DNA from: Algoriphagus sediminis | GTDB taxonomy: Bacteria; Bacteroidota; Bacteroidia; Cytophagales; Cyclobacteriaceae | NCBI RefSeq assembly: GCF_030403435.1 | Contig: NZ_JAUEPH010000002.1 | Location: forward strand, 558,001-622,000 | Direction: 5' to 3' | DNA length: 64,000 bases | In this document: piece by piece, positions 8,302-18,029 of the stretch | Numbering within the stretch: position 1 is the stretch's first letter | Layout of the letters: each line of letters opens with the position of its first letter | Program-made: the position numbers and the translations under genes | Notes under the pieces: generated by a model | What the model was told of the DNA's origin: nothing | Databases searched by the model: none | What the model saw: only the letters and a program-made list of their open reading frames with translations

Positions 8302-9276
8302 TCAATTAAATCCCAGTTTTTCCCTGACTTTGTGGAGTAATTCCATGCTCACAGCTTTGGCTTGCTCTTCCCCGGCAGCGAGTTTTGCTTCTACTTCCTG
8401 AGGATTACTCATGTAGAGATCAAACGCTTTTCTCTCTTCAGCATATTTGTCCAATATCAGTTCGAGAAATTCTTTTTTGGCATGGCCATAACCATAATTC
8501 CCACCCTGATATTTACTTCTCATTTCCTGAATCTGGTCCTCATCCGCTAGTAGACTGTATAGTTTGAAGACATTGCAGGTATCTGGGTTCTTGGGTTCTT
8601 CAAGCGGGGTGCTATCCGTAATAATGGCATTCACATTTTTCTTTAACTTTTTCTCAGGAAGAAAGATATCAATGAAGTTATTGTAGGACTTGCTCATTTT
8701 TTGACCATCCGTTCCAGGGATCACCTTTACTTCCTCTGAGATTCTTGCCTCCGGCAAAGTCAAAATTTCTTCTCCCAATTGATGATTAAAAGAAGAGGCT
8801 ATATCTCTACACATTTCAAGATGCTGCATCTGATCTTTACCTACAGGCACCAAATCAGCCGAATAAAGAAGAATATCCGCGGACATTAAAACGGGGTAAG
8901 TGAACAATCCTGCATTGACATCCGAAAGTTTCTCGGATTTATCCTTAAAACTATGGGCATTCGCCAGCATAGGAAAAGGGGTGAAGCAACTCAGATACCA
9001 GGTTAATTCAGCCACCTCAGGGCGTCTCGATTGTCGATAGAAAACAGTCTTTTCAATGTCCAAACCAAAGGCAAGCCAGGCGGCAGCAACGGAAAGGGTA
9101 TTCTCTCTTCTTAACTCTGCATTTTTGGAGCTGGTCAAAGAGTGCATATCTGCAATGAAAATAAAGGATTCCTCTTCGTTCTTTTTGATCAATTCAATTG
9201 CAGGAACAATTGCCCCAAGAATATTTCCCAGATGCGGTCTGCCACTACTTTGAATTCCTGTTAAAACTCTAGCCAT
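8302..9276 (-). CDS. trpS: Tryptophanyl-tRNA synthetase
   Basis: Class I aminoacyl-tRNA synthetase charging tRNA-Trp, 324 residues, the usual bacterial length. The HIGH-type motif is PHLGN (residues 15-19) in GIQSSGRPHLGN, and KMSKS appears intact in GTDGQKMSKSYNN. DQMQHLEMCRDIA, a TrpRS-specific segment for tryptophan and adenylate binding, is present. The start MARVLTGIQSSG fits the family. It is a single leftward gene, divergent from the DUF1573 gene across 70 bases. Confidence 0.96.
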   Translation of the reverse strand: MARVLTGIQSSGRPHLGNILGAIVPAIELIKKNEEESFIFIADMHSLTSSKNAELRRENTLSVAAAWLAFGLDIEKTVFYRQSRRPEVAELTWYLSCFTPFPMLANAHSFKDKSEKLSDVNAGLFTYPVLMSADILLYSADLVPVGKDQMQHLEMCRDIASSFNHQLGEEILTLPEARISEEVKVIPGTDGQKMSKSYNNFIDIFLPEKKLKKNVNAIITDSTPLEEPKNPDTCNVFKLYSLLADEDQIQEMRSKYQGGNYGYGHAKKEFLELILDKYAEERKAFDLYMSNPQEVEAKLAAGEEQAKAVSMELLHKVREKLGFN

Positions 9277-9305
9277 TGGTTTAATTTTGGCGCAAATTAA
9301 ATAAA

Positions 9306-9325
9306 TCAGCCTATAATTCGGCTGA
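9306..9325. repeat. Inverted repeat between trpS and the DUF1573 gene
   Basis: TCAGCC and GGCTGA form a perfect 6-bp dyad with an 8-base spacer, flanked by imperfectly matching AT bases. It lies in the 70-base divergent gap and could be a leader hairpin or an operator. No T-tract follows. Confidence 0.35.
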
Positions 9326-9346
9326 ATTTATTCGTTATTTGCATGC

Positions 9347-10438
9347 ATGACCCGAAGCCAACTATTTACTTTATTCTTTCTGATTTTATCACTTTTCTCA
9401 ATCCATTCGATTGCACAAGAAAGCATTGCGAATAAAGCTGTTTGGGAGGTTAACAGAATCGACCTTGGAACTATTCTGGCAGAAGAAGGAAAGAAAATAG
9501 CAGAGTTTAAATTTACCCATACCGCTGATTCTATTTTGTTAATTGAGGAAGTGCTCACTGACTGTGGTTGTGCCACCGCCAACTTTACACGAGATAGCCT
9601 ATCCCGAGGAGGAGAGGGGTTGGTTCAAATTGAGTTTGACCCAATTTCGGCGGTTGGAGATTTTGAAAGGATGGTCATTGTCAAGGGAAATCTTCAGTCT
9701 TTGGAAGATACCCTATACATAGAAGGGCATTCGATTCCCTATCCGGACAACCCATTGATTGACTACCCAGTTAAAAAATTGGATTTAGGTTTTAGGCAGG
9801 GGAAAGTCAGAGTTGGAAATGTCTATACCAATGAACCCAAATTGAAGACTGTCGAAGTCTTTAACTTTGGGGCTGAAACTATTTATGCGGATAGCATTGC
9901 CATTTCAGGTGCTGAGCATATTGGGGTAATTAAAGCCTCAGACAGCATTCCAGCCCAAGGTAGGGGATTAATTAGTCTATCTTATGATGGTTTAAAGAAA
10001 GGTGATTTAGGCTTTTTCGAGGATCAGGTATTTCTAAAGTGGAACTCTTCTGATAGTGTGATCGTCGACGTAATTGCTGATGTCTTTGAATATTTTCCTC
10101 CAGTGGAAAAAGCAAATTTCCGAAAGGTGCCACAGTTGAGCATTTCAAGAAAAGAAATAGACTGGGGAGACATTGATGATTCTGAGGTAAAGGAAGAAGA
10201 GATTATATTGACTAACAGAGGGCAGGAAATATTAGAAATCAGAAAAGTTCAGGGAAATTGCACTTGTATGAGGCTTGAAATGAATGATGACAAAATAGCC
10301 CCTGGACAATCACTGATTCTAAAAGTAATCTTCGATCCTTCGGGGAGATTTGGTCGTGACCAAAGAAATATCTATGTTTTTTCAAATGATCCAATAAACC
10401 CAATTCAGTCATTGATTCTTAAAAGCAGAATTCAATGA
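9347..10438 (+). CDS. Exported protein with two DUF1573 domains
   Basis: A 363-residue protein with a signal peptide (hydrophobic LFTLFFLILSLFSI, cleavage near SIAQ/ES). Two DUF1573 domains bracket it: the first around TDCGCATANF and the second around QGNCTCMRLEM, each an ASH/MSP-like beta sandwich with a Cys-containing turn and FDP on a later strand. Such proteins are abundant in Bacteroidota; their role is not established, though they are thought to be extracytoplasmic structural or interaction modules. It is followed at 84 bases by the large T9SS protein on the same strand, so the two could form one surface unit (inference). Confidence 0.82.
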   Translation: MTRSQLFTLFFLILSLFSIHSIAQESIANKAVWEVNRIDLGTILAEEGKKIAEFKFTHTADSILLIEEVLTDCGCATANFTRDSLSRGGEGLVQIEFDPISAVGDFERMVIVKGNLQSLEDTLYIEGHSIPYPDNPLIDYPVKKLDLGFRQGKVRVGNVYTNEPKLKTVEVFNFGAETIYADSIAISGAEHIGVIKASDSIPAQGRGLISLSYDGLKKGDLGFFEDQVFLKWNSSDSVIVDVIADVFEYFPPVEKANFRKVPQLSISRKEIDWGDIDDSEVKEEEIILTNRGQEILEIRKVQGNCTCMRLEMNDDKIAPGQSLILKVIFDPSGRFGRDQRNIYVFSNDPINPIQSLILKSRIQ

Positions 10439-10521
10439 TATTTGTATCTTAAGGTTTCCGTTAATAAAATTCTGGCTGTGATTCATCTTTCCGGAAATAG
10501 GAATCCTAATTGTAAGCTTGC

Positions 10522-13500
10522 ATGATAAGAGATTTATTTTTTTTCATTTGTTTTTTTCTTGCGTTCAGTGCCTCAGCTGAAAAGAAATTTGTTGCCCCAA
10601 ATGGAGACCCTTCCAATTCCGGAACTTTAGAGTCCCCTTGGTCCCTTGCTCATGGTTTAAGCATTTCTTCAGGTATCAGCGCGGGTGATAGTTTAATTTT
10701 ACTGGATGGTACTTACGAAGGAAATTATGTCTCTGAAATCAGTGGCTCCCAAGGTAACCCGATCATTGTATTGGCCCAAAACCCAGGCAAAGCAATATTT
10801 GATGTTGGGAAAAACAGGACTGCTGAGACGGCATTAACAATAAATGGAAGTTATACCTGGTTTGTAGGGCTCCATGTCACCTCCTCATCTACCATTAAAA
10901 AGTCTGATGAAAGCAATGGCAATGCTACAATCCCATATGAATCTGGAATTGCCGTATTTGGTGATTTTAATAAATTAATCAATTGCTGGGTCTATGATGT
11001 AGTTGGAGGTGGATTGGAGCTCTGGAGAACTGGGTTGAATCTGGAGGTTTATGGTTGTGTAATTTTTAATAATGGCTACCAAGGTCAGTTCAGAGGTACG
11101 GGTCATGGAATGTATATACAGCATGATGACGTGGATAGGCCGAAAATAATTCAGAACAACTTTGTATTTCAAAATGCTTCTCAGGGGATAAATATTTTTA
11201 CCACAAATCCTCCTAATGCAGGAGTAAACGTGACCGGAAATGTCTCCTTTAATACTGGGGTCACGGTGGATTTTGTACCGGCATTGTTTAGGCCTCCTCA
11301 TAATTTTAGCATAGGCTCACAAAATAATATTAGTCTGGAAATGAGAGTTTCAGACAATATTTTCTACTCTGATTTACAAGGCGGAAGATTACAGCCAAAT
11401 GGTGTGAGCAACGTCACTTTGGGAAGAACTTTTTTCCCAAACTCAGATTTCAGGTTTACTGGAAATGTACTCTACGGAGGTAGAAATCAAATTGAACTTT
11501 TACCTCTTACGAGGCTTAGACTCACAGGCAACACCCTTTATAACACCCACGGGGCCTTTGTTAACTTTCTAGATGATGATGATAAGTCCTTCCCAAGTGC
11601 CACTTGGGATCAGAACAAATACGTGAATATTATCGGTGAAGACAGTGCATTCGATGATTTGACTTTTCAAGGTTGGAAGGATGAGTACGGGTTTGATTCA
11701 GGAAGTACTTTACTGAATTCACCAGATAAAAGTACTGAGGTACTGGTGACCAAAAACGCATATGATCCCAGTTTATACTATGTGACCATTCTGAACCTTG
11801 AAGGTCTGGATGAGGTTGCCATAGATTTTTCTGGAGAGGGAATTATCGAAGGTCAGCGCTATTTAATTAGGGATGTACAAAACCCATTTGATGAAGACCA
11901 AGCAGTATCAGGAGAATATGGAGGAGGATCCATTACATTTCCGATGACCTGGAACGAGTCCTTGCAACCCAAAGGGAATATTCCACATCAGGTGGTCCAT
12001 TCGGATAAAACCTTCGGGACATTCATTTTGGAATTGGAAGAACTTGATGATTTAGAGTTTCCTACTATAAGGGATTCAGTGGCGATTTATCTAAATAATG
12101 TTAGTTCCAGCGGGGATTTCCCACCTTCTTTTTCCGCGACTGCAACACTTGAACCAGAGGATTTTCTGGTTAATCCTCCGGCAGAGGCTTTTGAGTTTGA
12201 GTCATCAAGAGGTTTTATTTTTAATTGTCTAGACCTTGGTAAAAATGAAGTAAAGATCACAACTACTAATAGACAGAATAATGAGTCTATGGAGTCCATT
12301 TTGGATTTATATGTTTTGGATACAATAGCTCCACAGTTGGATATAACCGCAGCTGACATTGATTTTGACCCACTTAGAGGTTCAGTAGAACTTATAATTT
12401 TCGATTTTGACCCAATAATCGACTATGATAATTGTACTACCTCCTATGACTTTGAACTTTCTAAGGAAGAGATAACCTGTACAGATATAGGATGGAGAGA
12501 TGTTGAAAAGTTTATCGAAATAACTGCAGTGGCTGTTGACCAGTCAGGAAATAAATCCGAACCTGATACGGGTACTCTCCTTGTAAGGTGGGTCCCATCA
12601 GATACAGTTTCTCTCTCTTCAGCTGGAATCTTATTCGAACAGAGTACCACCATGCTTGAGCTCGGAGATGAGTTTGATTATGAGGTCATGGCTTGGTACA
12701 AGGATGGGGAGTTGTTAGAGGGCCTTAAAGGGAAAGTGATTGAAATTGAGGAAGGGGGTAGATACTTTGCTGAGTTAGAACCTTTATCGGGATGCCCTGT
12801 GATCTCTGAAGTTATTGAAATCAATCAAGAGCCACTTCCTTTCCCTTCATTTAAAGAAGAGGTTATCATTTCTTTAAATGAGGATGGAATTGCAGGACTT
12901 ACCCCTGAAGATTTGTTTGAAAGTTGGCCTCCTGAGGAAGGAGAGTTCACTGTGGAAACAAGTCAATCTCTTTTCACCTGTGAAGATTTAGGTGACAGGG
13001 AAATTGGAATTCTTGTAAAGGATGAAATGGAAAACGCATGGGAATTCTCTCTACCCATTTTTGTGAGAGATCAAATTTCACCTGAATTAGAAGTACAGAA
13101 TCTAGAAATCACCCTTGATCGGGTTCTCGGTGGAATCACCTTAGTTGCTGATGATTTCGTTACCTCAGTGAGTGATAATTGTGGTATTGAGGAGGTAATC
13201 CTTTCAAGAAACTCGATTAACTGCGAGGACATAGGTAAAGAAGTTGAAATTGTCATTCTCGCTAAAGATCAATCTGGAAATGAAACCGAGAAAGTAGCGG
13301 TAGTTACAGTAAAAGGTGAGGTAAGCGCCCCATTGACAATTTCTGGAGATGCAGAGTTCTGCGAAGGAGAAGAAGGAATCTTGACTCTTGACTCCGATGC
13401 CGAGTTTGAGGTGTTGGAATGGAGACTGGACGGTGAAGAAATACCAGATGAAAATGACAAAACCCTATCCGTGTCAGAGCAGGGAGTGTATTCGGCTTTG

Positions 13501-14052
13501 ATCCGATATGAAGGAGGATGTCTTTGGGAATCCATGGATTTTGAAGTTTCCGTATTAGAGGCTCCAACAGGTGAGATTGAGGAGAATGGAGAAGAATTAA
13601 TTGCCCCAAGTGGTGATTTTACTTACCAATGGTTCAAAGGCGATGAAATTCTGGATGGCGAAACTGGTCAAATTTTATTAGTAGATGAATCCGGTGAATA
13701 CTCAGTACAATTAACTAATGAAAATGGATGTGCAAGTAAACTTCCTGCAGTTGAGGTGACTATCTCAGGTCTCTTTGGAAGACCGGTGGTCAAAGCGGAA
13801 CAATTGGTCATCTATCCCAATCCAGCAGATTCAAAAGCACGGGTGAAGATAGATTCTGACCCTACTTTTAAGATGAACAGTATGGAAATTTATTCTGTAG
13901 AAGGAAAATCAGTGACCCAGAGTATAACGGTTAATGCACTTTCAAACACTGAGTTTGATCTTTCCTTAGACTTGGTTCCTCAAGGGGTTTATTTCATAAG
14001 GATAATCGGAGATTCCCAGAAACTCTACATAGGTAAAATTATAAAGAGATAA
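10522..14052 (+). CDS. T9SS-secreted beta-helix protein with HYR-like repeats
   Basis: A 1176-residue exported protein. A signal peptide comes first (LFFFICFFLAFSASA). A right-handed beta-helix region follows at about residues 20-400, opening with FVAPNGDPSNSGT and rich in NNFVFQN/NVSFN-type turns, as in DUF1565 and polysaccharide-lyase-like proteins. Next are two HYR-like units of about 170 residues (about 518-690 and 780-935) sharing IAPQL/ISPEL, a DNC motif and VDQSGN/KDQSGN, then Ig/PKD-like segments (about 936-1080). The end is a type A T9SS sorting domain (from about 1083; VIYPNPADSKARVKI to GKIIKR). It is probably released or anchored at the cell surface to act on or bind polysaccharide. 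No catalytic residues could be assigned. Confidence 0.85.
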   Translation: MIRDLFFFICFFLAFSASAEKKFVAPNGDPSNSGTLESPWSLAHGLSISSGISAGDSLILLDGTYEGNYVSEISGSQGNPIIVLAQNPGKAIFDVGKNRTAETALTINGSYTWFVGLHVTSSSTIKKSDESNGNATIPYESGIAVFGDFNKLINCWVYDVVGGGLELWRTGLNLEVYGCVIFNNGYQGQFRGTGHGMYIQHDDVDRPKIIQNNFVFQNASQGINIFTTNPPNAGVNVTGNVSFNTGVTVDFVPALFRPPHNFSIGSQNNISLEMRVSDNIFYSDLQGGRLQPNGVSNVTLGRTFFPNSDFRFTGNVLYGGRNQIELLPLTRLRLTGNTLYNTHGAFVNFLDDDDKSFPSATWDQNKYVNIIGEDSAFDDLTFQGWKDEYGFDSGSTLLNSPDKSTEVLVTKNAYDPSLYYVTILNLEGLDEVAIDFSGEGIIEGQRYLIRDVQNPFDEDQAVSGEYGGGSITFPMTWNESLQPKGNIPHQVVHSDKTFGTFILELEELDDLEFPTIRDSVAIYLNNVSSSGDFPPSFSATATLEPEDFLVNPPAEAFEFESSRGFIFNCLDLGKNEVKITTTNRQNNESMESILDLYVLDTIAPQLDITAADIDFDPLRGSVELIIFDFDPIIDYDNCTTSYDFELSKEEITCTDIGWRDVEKFIEITAVAVDQSGNKSEPDTGTLLVRWVPSDTVSLSSAGILFEQSTTMLELGDEFDYEVMAWYKDGELLEGLKGKVIEIEEGGRYFAELEPLSGCPVISEVIEINQEPLPFPSFKEEVIISLNEDGIAGLTPEDLFESWPPEEGEFTVETSQSLFTCEDLGDREIGILVKDEMENAWEFSLPIFVRDQISPELEVQNLEITLDRVLGGITLVADDFVTSVSDNCGIEEVILSRNSINCEDIGKEVEIVILAKDQSGNETEKVAVVTVKGEVSAPLTISGDAEFCEGEEGILTLDSDAEFEVLEWRLDGEEIPDENDKTLSVSEQGVYSALIRYEGGCLWESMDFEVSVLEAPTGEIEENGEELIAPSGDFTYQWFKGDEILDGETGQILLVDESGEYSVQLTNENGCASKLPAVEVTISGLFGRPVVKAEQLVIYPNPADSKARVKIDSDPTFKMNSMEIYSVEGKSVTQSITVNALSNTEFDLSLDLVPQGVYFIRIIGDSQKLYIGKIIKR

Positions 14053-14056
14053 AGAA

Positions 14057-14083
14057 AGGCGATCAAAATTTGATCGCCTTTTT
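14057..14083 (+). terminator. Intrinsic terminator, convergent genes
   Basis: A 10-bp perfect stem AGGCGATCAA/TTGATCGCCT with a 3-base loop is followed by four T. It lies 4 bases after the T9SS gene stop and 3 bases before the stop of the convergent glutaryl-CoA dehydrogenase gene, and probably serves both. Confidence 0.85.
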
Positions 14084-14086
14084 CTC

Positions 14087-15298
14087 TTATTTGAATGCTG
14101 GGATTCCCGTTATTTCATGCCCCAAAATCAATAGGTGTATGTCGTGCGTTCCCTCATAAGTCAAAACGGATTCAAGGTTCATCATATGGCGCATTAAGGG
14201 ATATTCACCAGTGATACCCATTCCACCATGAATCTGCCGGGCTTCTCTAGCGATATTCAAAGCCATTTCCACGTTGTTTCGCTTAGCCATAGAAATATGA
14301 ACAGTCCGGGCAGTGCCGTCATTCATCATTTTTCCGACCTTCCAGGCCAATAGCTGCGCCTTTGTTATCTCAGTTAGCATTTCCGCCAATTTCTTTTGGG
14401 TAAGCTGAAAACCAGCTATAGGTTTATCAAATTGAATTCTTTCAGCAGCATATCTTCTGGCAGACTCATAGCAATCCATGGCTGCGCCAATTGCGCCCCA
14501 AGCTATCCCAAATCTTGCTGAGTCAAGGCACATCATAGGAGCACCCAAACCATTTTTTCCAGGAAGCAAATTCTCTTTTGGAACTTTGACATTGTCAAAA
14601 ACCAGTTCTCCGGTACATGATGCCCTAAGGGACCATTTTCCATGAGTTTCGGGAGTGGAAAAGCCTTCCATACCTCTTTCTACAATTAGTCCATGGATTC
14701 TCCCTTCCTCATTCTTTGCCCAAACCACCGCTATATCGGCTTTGGGAGAATTCGAAATCCACATCTTTGCTCCATTGAGCAAATAATGATCCCCCATATC
14801 CTTGAAGTTTGTGGTCATACCGCTCGGGTTGGATCCATGATCCGGTTCAGTCAAACCAAAACAACCCAGATATTCACCAGAAGCTAGTTTGGGCAGATAC
14901 TTTTGCCTTTGTTCTTCAGAGCCAAACTTATAAATAGGGTACATCACCAGAGAACCTTGCACAGATGCAGTAGATCTCATACCGGAATCGCCGCGCTCGA
15001 TTTCCTGCATAATCAGACCGTAGGAGATATAGTCTAAGCCGCCGCCACCGTATTCTGCAGGGATTTGAGGACCGAAAGCTCCCACATCCCCGAATTTCTT
15101 AACAATTTCATAAGGAAAATGAGCCTTTTGAGCCCAGTCCTCGATGTAAGGTGAAATCTCCTGCTTGACAAAATCCCGGATTGAACTTCGGATTAGTTTA
15201 TGCTCTTCGGTAAGCAGGTCATCTAAATCAAGAAAATCCACTCCCTCGAATAGGTCCTGCTTTTGCGATTTTTGAATTTCTGGTGCTTGTATACTCAT
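14087..15298 (-). CDS. Glutaryl-CoA dehydrogenase-like acyl-CoA dehydrogenase
   Basis: A 403-residue FAD enzyme close to glutaryl-CoA dehydrogenase, which oxidises and decarboxylates glutaryl-CoA to crotonyl-CoA in lysine and tryptophan breakdown. Visible are FGLTEPDHGSNPSGM, MWISNSPKADI, SLRASCTGELVFD, QIHGGMGITGEYP and the catalytic Glu in LTYEGTHDIH (about residue 382 from this start). RASCTGE in place of the usual R-x-S/T form and THDIH are typical of GCDH. I chose the ATG at 15298 (MSIQAPEIQ); the frame runs 17 codons further with a less likely start. It is divergent from tryptophan 2,3-dioxygenase, which supports the GCDH call. Confidence 0.85.
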   Translation of the reverse strand: MSIQAPEIQKSQKQDLFEGVDFLDLDDLLTEEHKLIRSSIRDFVKQEISPYIEDWAQKAHFPYEIVKKFGDVGAFGPQIPAEYGGGGLDYISYGLIMQEIERGDSGMRSTASVQGSLVMYPIYKFGSEEQRQKYLPKLASGEYLGCFGLTEPDHGSNPSGMTTNFKDMGDHYLLNGAKMWISNSPKADIAVVWAKNEEGRIHGLIVERGMEGFSTPETHGKWSLRASCTGELVFDNVKVPKENLLPGKNGLGAPMMCLDSARFGIAWGAIGAAMDCYESARRYAAERIQFDKPIAGFQLTQKKLAEMLTEITKAQLLAWKVGKMMNDGTARTVHISMAKRNNVEMALNIAREARQIHGGMGITGEYPLMRHMMNLESVLTYEGTHDIHLLILGHEITGIPAFK

Positions 15299-15406
15299 TT
15301 TTTTTATTGAATTATTAAAGACAATTTTGCCCTTAGTTTGATATTTCACCGCTATTCGAAATAAACAGAAAAGCGGCTAAAAAGCTATCTTTTTGACAAA
15401 ATACCC

Positions 15407-16375
15407 ATGCACGAATCAGATTTTGACCCAAAGATTTTAGATAAAATACATCAACTCCAAGAAAAGTTTAAGGCATCAGGTCAGGACATGCTTTCTTATC
15501 TCGAAGGTTTGCTCTACGCCGATTACCTGACTTACTGGGAGTATATTAATCTGGATGTCTTATTGTCACTTCAGCAACCCAAAACATCTTTTAAAGACGA
15601 GAAAATCTTCATTATATATCATCAGATTACGGAGCTTTATTTCAAGCTCATTATTTCTGAAATGGAGCAAATTTCTGATCAGGATGACATTGAGGAAGAT
15701 TTTTTCAAGCAAAGACTTGATAGGATTCTCATGTATTTCGATCACCTGATAAGTTCTTTTGCGATGATGTGGAAAGGAATGGAGAGGGAACAGTTTTTAA
15801 AATTCCGAATGTCTCTTTTGCCTTCCAGTGGTTTCCAAAGCGCTCAATATCGTGAGATTGAGTTGATGGCCGCAGATGCTTTTAATTTGGTTTCTCTTGA
15901 TTACAGGGATGAGCACGATTATCACTCTCCATCTGATGATCTTTTTGAGCATCTATATTGGCAAAAGGGAGCAATAGAATTAGCAACAGGCGAGAAAACC
16001 CTTACGCTCAAAAACTTTGAGATAAAGTATGGAAAGAAGCTGATCGAAACCATTGAAAATTATAGGAGAAAAAACATTTGGCAGAAATATCTTTCCATAA
16101 ATAATCCCACTGAGCAGTTGACGGAATTGATGCGCCAGTTTGACTTGAAAGCAAATGTTTTTTGGCCTTTGGCTCACTATAAATCTGCTGTGAGATATCT
16201 TCAGAGGGATCCTGTAGATATTGCTGCTACCGGTGGTACCAACTGGCAGAAATACCTTCCCCCTAGATTCCAGAAAGTAATTTTCTTTCCTGAGCTTTGG
16301 TCACAAAAGGAAATAGAAGAGTGGGGGAAAGGCTGGGTGGTTAAAGAAATTTTCGGAAAGGATTCAGAAGATTAG
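15407..16375 (+). CDS. kynA: Tryptophan 2,3-dioxygenase
   Basis: A haem enzyme that opens the indole ring of L-tryptophan to N-formylkynurenine, the first step of the kynurenine pathway. Family signatures are YADYLTYWEYINLDVLLSLQ, the distal-side IIYHQITELYFKL with His72, the proximal haem-ligand candidate His257 in WPLAHYKSAVRYL, and the substrate loop IAATGGTNW. Its 322 residues are slightly longer than the Xanthomonas enzyme. No other kynurenine-pathway gene is in the window, but the divergent glutaryl-CoA dehydrogenase fits a full oxidative route. The stop lies 1 base from the convergent M19-like gene. Confidence 0.93.
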   Translation: MHESDFDPKILDKIHQLQEKFKASGQDMLSYLEGLLYADYLTYWEYINLDVLLSLQQPKTSFKDEKIFIIYHQITELYFKLIISEMEQISDQDDIEEDFFKQRLDRILMYFDHLISSFAMMWKGMEREQFLKFRMSLLPSSGFQSAQYREIELMAADAFNLVSLDYRDEHDYHSPSDDLFEHLYWQKGAIELATGEKTLTLKNFEIKYGKKLIETIENYRRKNIWQKYLSINNPTEQLTELMRQFDLKANVFWPLAHYKSAVRYLQRDPVDIAATGGTNWQKYLPPRFQKVIFFPELWSQKEIEEWGKGWVVKEIFGKDSED

Positions 16376-16376
16376 A

Positions 16377-18026
16377 TCACTTGGGAAAGTGCTTTTTCAC
16401 AAAGGCTTCAGCGTTATTAAACGAAAAGTCTTCAACCAGAGCGCGCGTGTCTTCTATACTTTTTAAGTGTGAAAGATGCTTTGCGCTCTTTTTTTGCCGG
16501 GCTTTCTCTATCTCATGAACTAGGTTTCCTGCGACCAATTTGAACTCCAAAACGGAAGGGTAATGATCTGGTGGGTCAATAAGGCCTTCAAAATCGGTAC
16601 CTATTGTGAGACACTTCCAAATTTGTGGTTTTTCTTCATCCGTTAGTTTTTTACTGCGGAACGCAGCTTTTGCGATAGCTTCGATATTCTCCCAGATCAA
16701 CTGAACCCCATTTCTTTTATCCGAATCAGAAGACTTAATTCCCAGAATACGCTGATCGAAAGACAGTCCGAAAAGTCCTCCAGTTTGAACAATGATTTCG
16801 ATGTCTTCATCGCATAAGTTAATATTCCAAGAATTGAATTTTCCCGGACTCATGGATTTGATCAGATCTTTTCTTTCAGATTTACTCAGCTTGGTCTCAT
16901 CCTCGCAAAATTCACAATAGTCATCTCTTTCACTATCCAGAAGCTGAATATGTTGCTCCAAGGTTTTCCTACCTGAATACCCACAATGCGATCCAATGAC
17001 GGGAATCACATCCCCATTTTCCAGACATGGCCTGACAATCTCAGAATAGTATTCGGATCTGGATTTGGCACTCATATGCTTGACATCCAGTAGAATACGA
17101 TAGCCTAAATCAGGGTCTTTTTTATTATTCGAGTCTAATCCCAATAGTTCCCTCGCGATTCTAAATCCGTTTTTGTTAAACCCTTCATTTTTTCGAATAG
17201 TCTGATCCAGAAGTAATTTTCCCACATCAGGAATCGAATGTGCGTGACCGCAAAGCTTATTGTCAAAATGATGAGCGAAAGTGATGAAGAAGACCGGAAT
17301 GGGCCAGTCATTTTTCACTTTTTTGATGCGCTTACTAATTTCACTGACAGGGGCTTTATCTGTTCCTAATGCGTGAGCACCTTCGATGGTGATAACCATG
17401 GTGATTTCACTATCGTTCTTTAGTGACTTAGCAAGTTCTTGCTTGGAAGAGGGAATAAAATACTTAGCGTCTTTCGCGTCATTTTCATCGGCGTATTTTG
17501 CTCTCCTCTTTTTCTTCGACTCGAAGACCCTCCTGAATATCCCAGGGGAAAAAATTTTATTCTTTTTAATTCGTTCGCCTGATTGGCTTTTTACGAATTC
17601 CATTTCTCTATTCAAGGAATCCCAATAATCATAGTCTTCCGATTGGAAAAAATTCACTGCCTCATCAGGAATTCTCATGTAGGCCGTTTGAATAAAATCT
17701 CTTAAAGGTAATTTATGTGTGGTGGCAAAACTTAACAAAAACCGGTACCATTTATCTTTCCCTGGAGTGGGCTTGAAACCTTTGACAAACTGCCTTTCTA
17801 GAGGGTAAAGTGAATTAAAAGTCAATCGCACATTTCCATTCCACGCTTTTACTAGATCGGCTTGACTATAGGATGCTCCCATTTTTCCCTTTAGGTAACC
17901 CTTTCTATTTGAAGCAATTACCGTCCAAGGGCTAAAGCTTTTATTTTTTTTAAACCTATCAGGGTTTTCCTGCATCCAAAAGTGAGCGCGCATATGATTA
18001 TGCGTATGTAAATCTGAAAATTTCAT
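16377..18026 (-). CDS. Peptidase M19 (membrane dipeptidase)-like metalloenzyme
   Basis: A 549-residue cytoplasmic-looking protein with the metal-site pattern of the M19/renal dipeptidase family in the expected order: DLHTHNH at the very N-terminus, TIEGAHALG, ITFAHHFDN, LLDVKHMS, IGSHCGYSG and IGTDFEGL. Family members are about 350-410 residues; the excess lies in a roughly 150-residue insertion between the first metal motif and TIEGAH, rich in basic and aromatic residues. There is no signal peptide, unlike most Bacteroidota M19 dipeptidases. It is 3 bases downstream of an alpha/beta hydrolase gene, so the two form an operon. Activity on dipeptides is not assured. Confidence 0.72.
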   Translation of the reverse strand: MKFSDLHTHNHMRAHFWMQENPDRFKKNKSFSPWTVIASNRKGYLKGKMGASYSQADLVKAWNGNVRLTFNSLYPLERQFVKGFKPTPGKDKWYRFLLSFATTHKLPLRDFIQTAYMRIPDEAVNFFQSEDYDYWDSLNREMEFVKSQSGERIKKNKIFSPGIFRRVFESKKKRRAKYADENDAKDAKYFIPSSKQELAKSLKNDSEITMVITIEGAHALGTDKAPVSEISKRIKKVKNDWPIPVFFITFAHHFDNKLCGHAHSIPDVGKLLLDQTIRKNEGFNKNGFRIARELLGLDSNNKKDPDLGYRILLDVKHMSAKSRSEYYSEIVRPCLENGDVIPVIGSHCGYSGRKTLEQHIQLLDSERDDYCEFCEDETKLSKSERKDLIKSMSPGKFNSWNINLCDEDIEIIVQTGGLFGLSFDQRILGIKSSDSDKRNGVQLIWENIEAIAKAAFRSKKLTDEEKPQIWKCLTIGTDFEGLIDPPDHYPSVLEFKLVAGNLVHEIEKARQKKSAKHLSHLKSIEDTRALVEDFSFNNAEAFVKKHFPK

Positions 18027-18029
18027 CTT

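Noticed and set aside
10975..11301. Antisense reading frame under the beta-helix gene
   Set aside because: Low-complexity coding on the opposite strand explains it; no ribosome or promoter signal was found.
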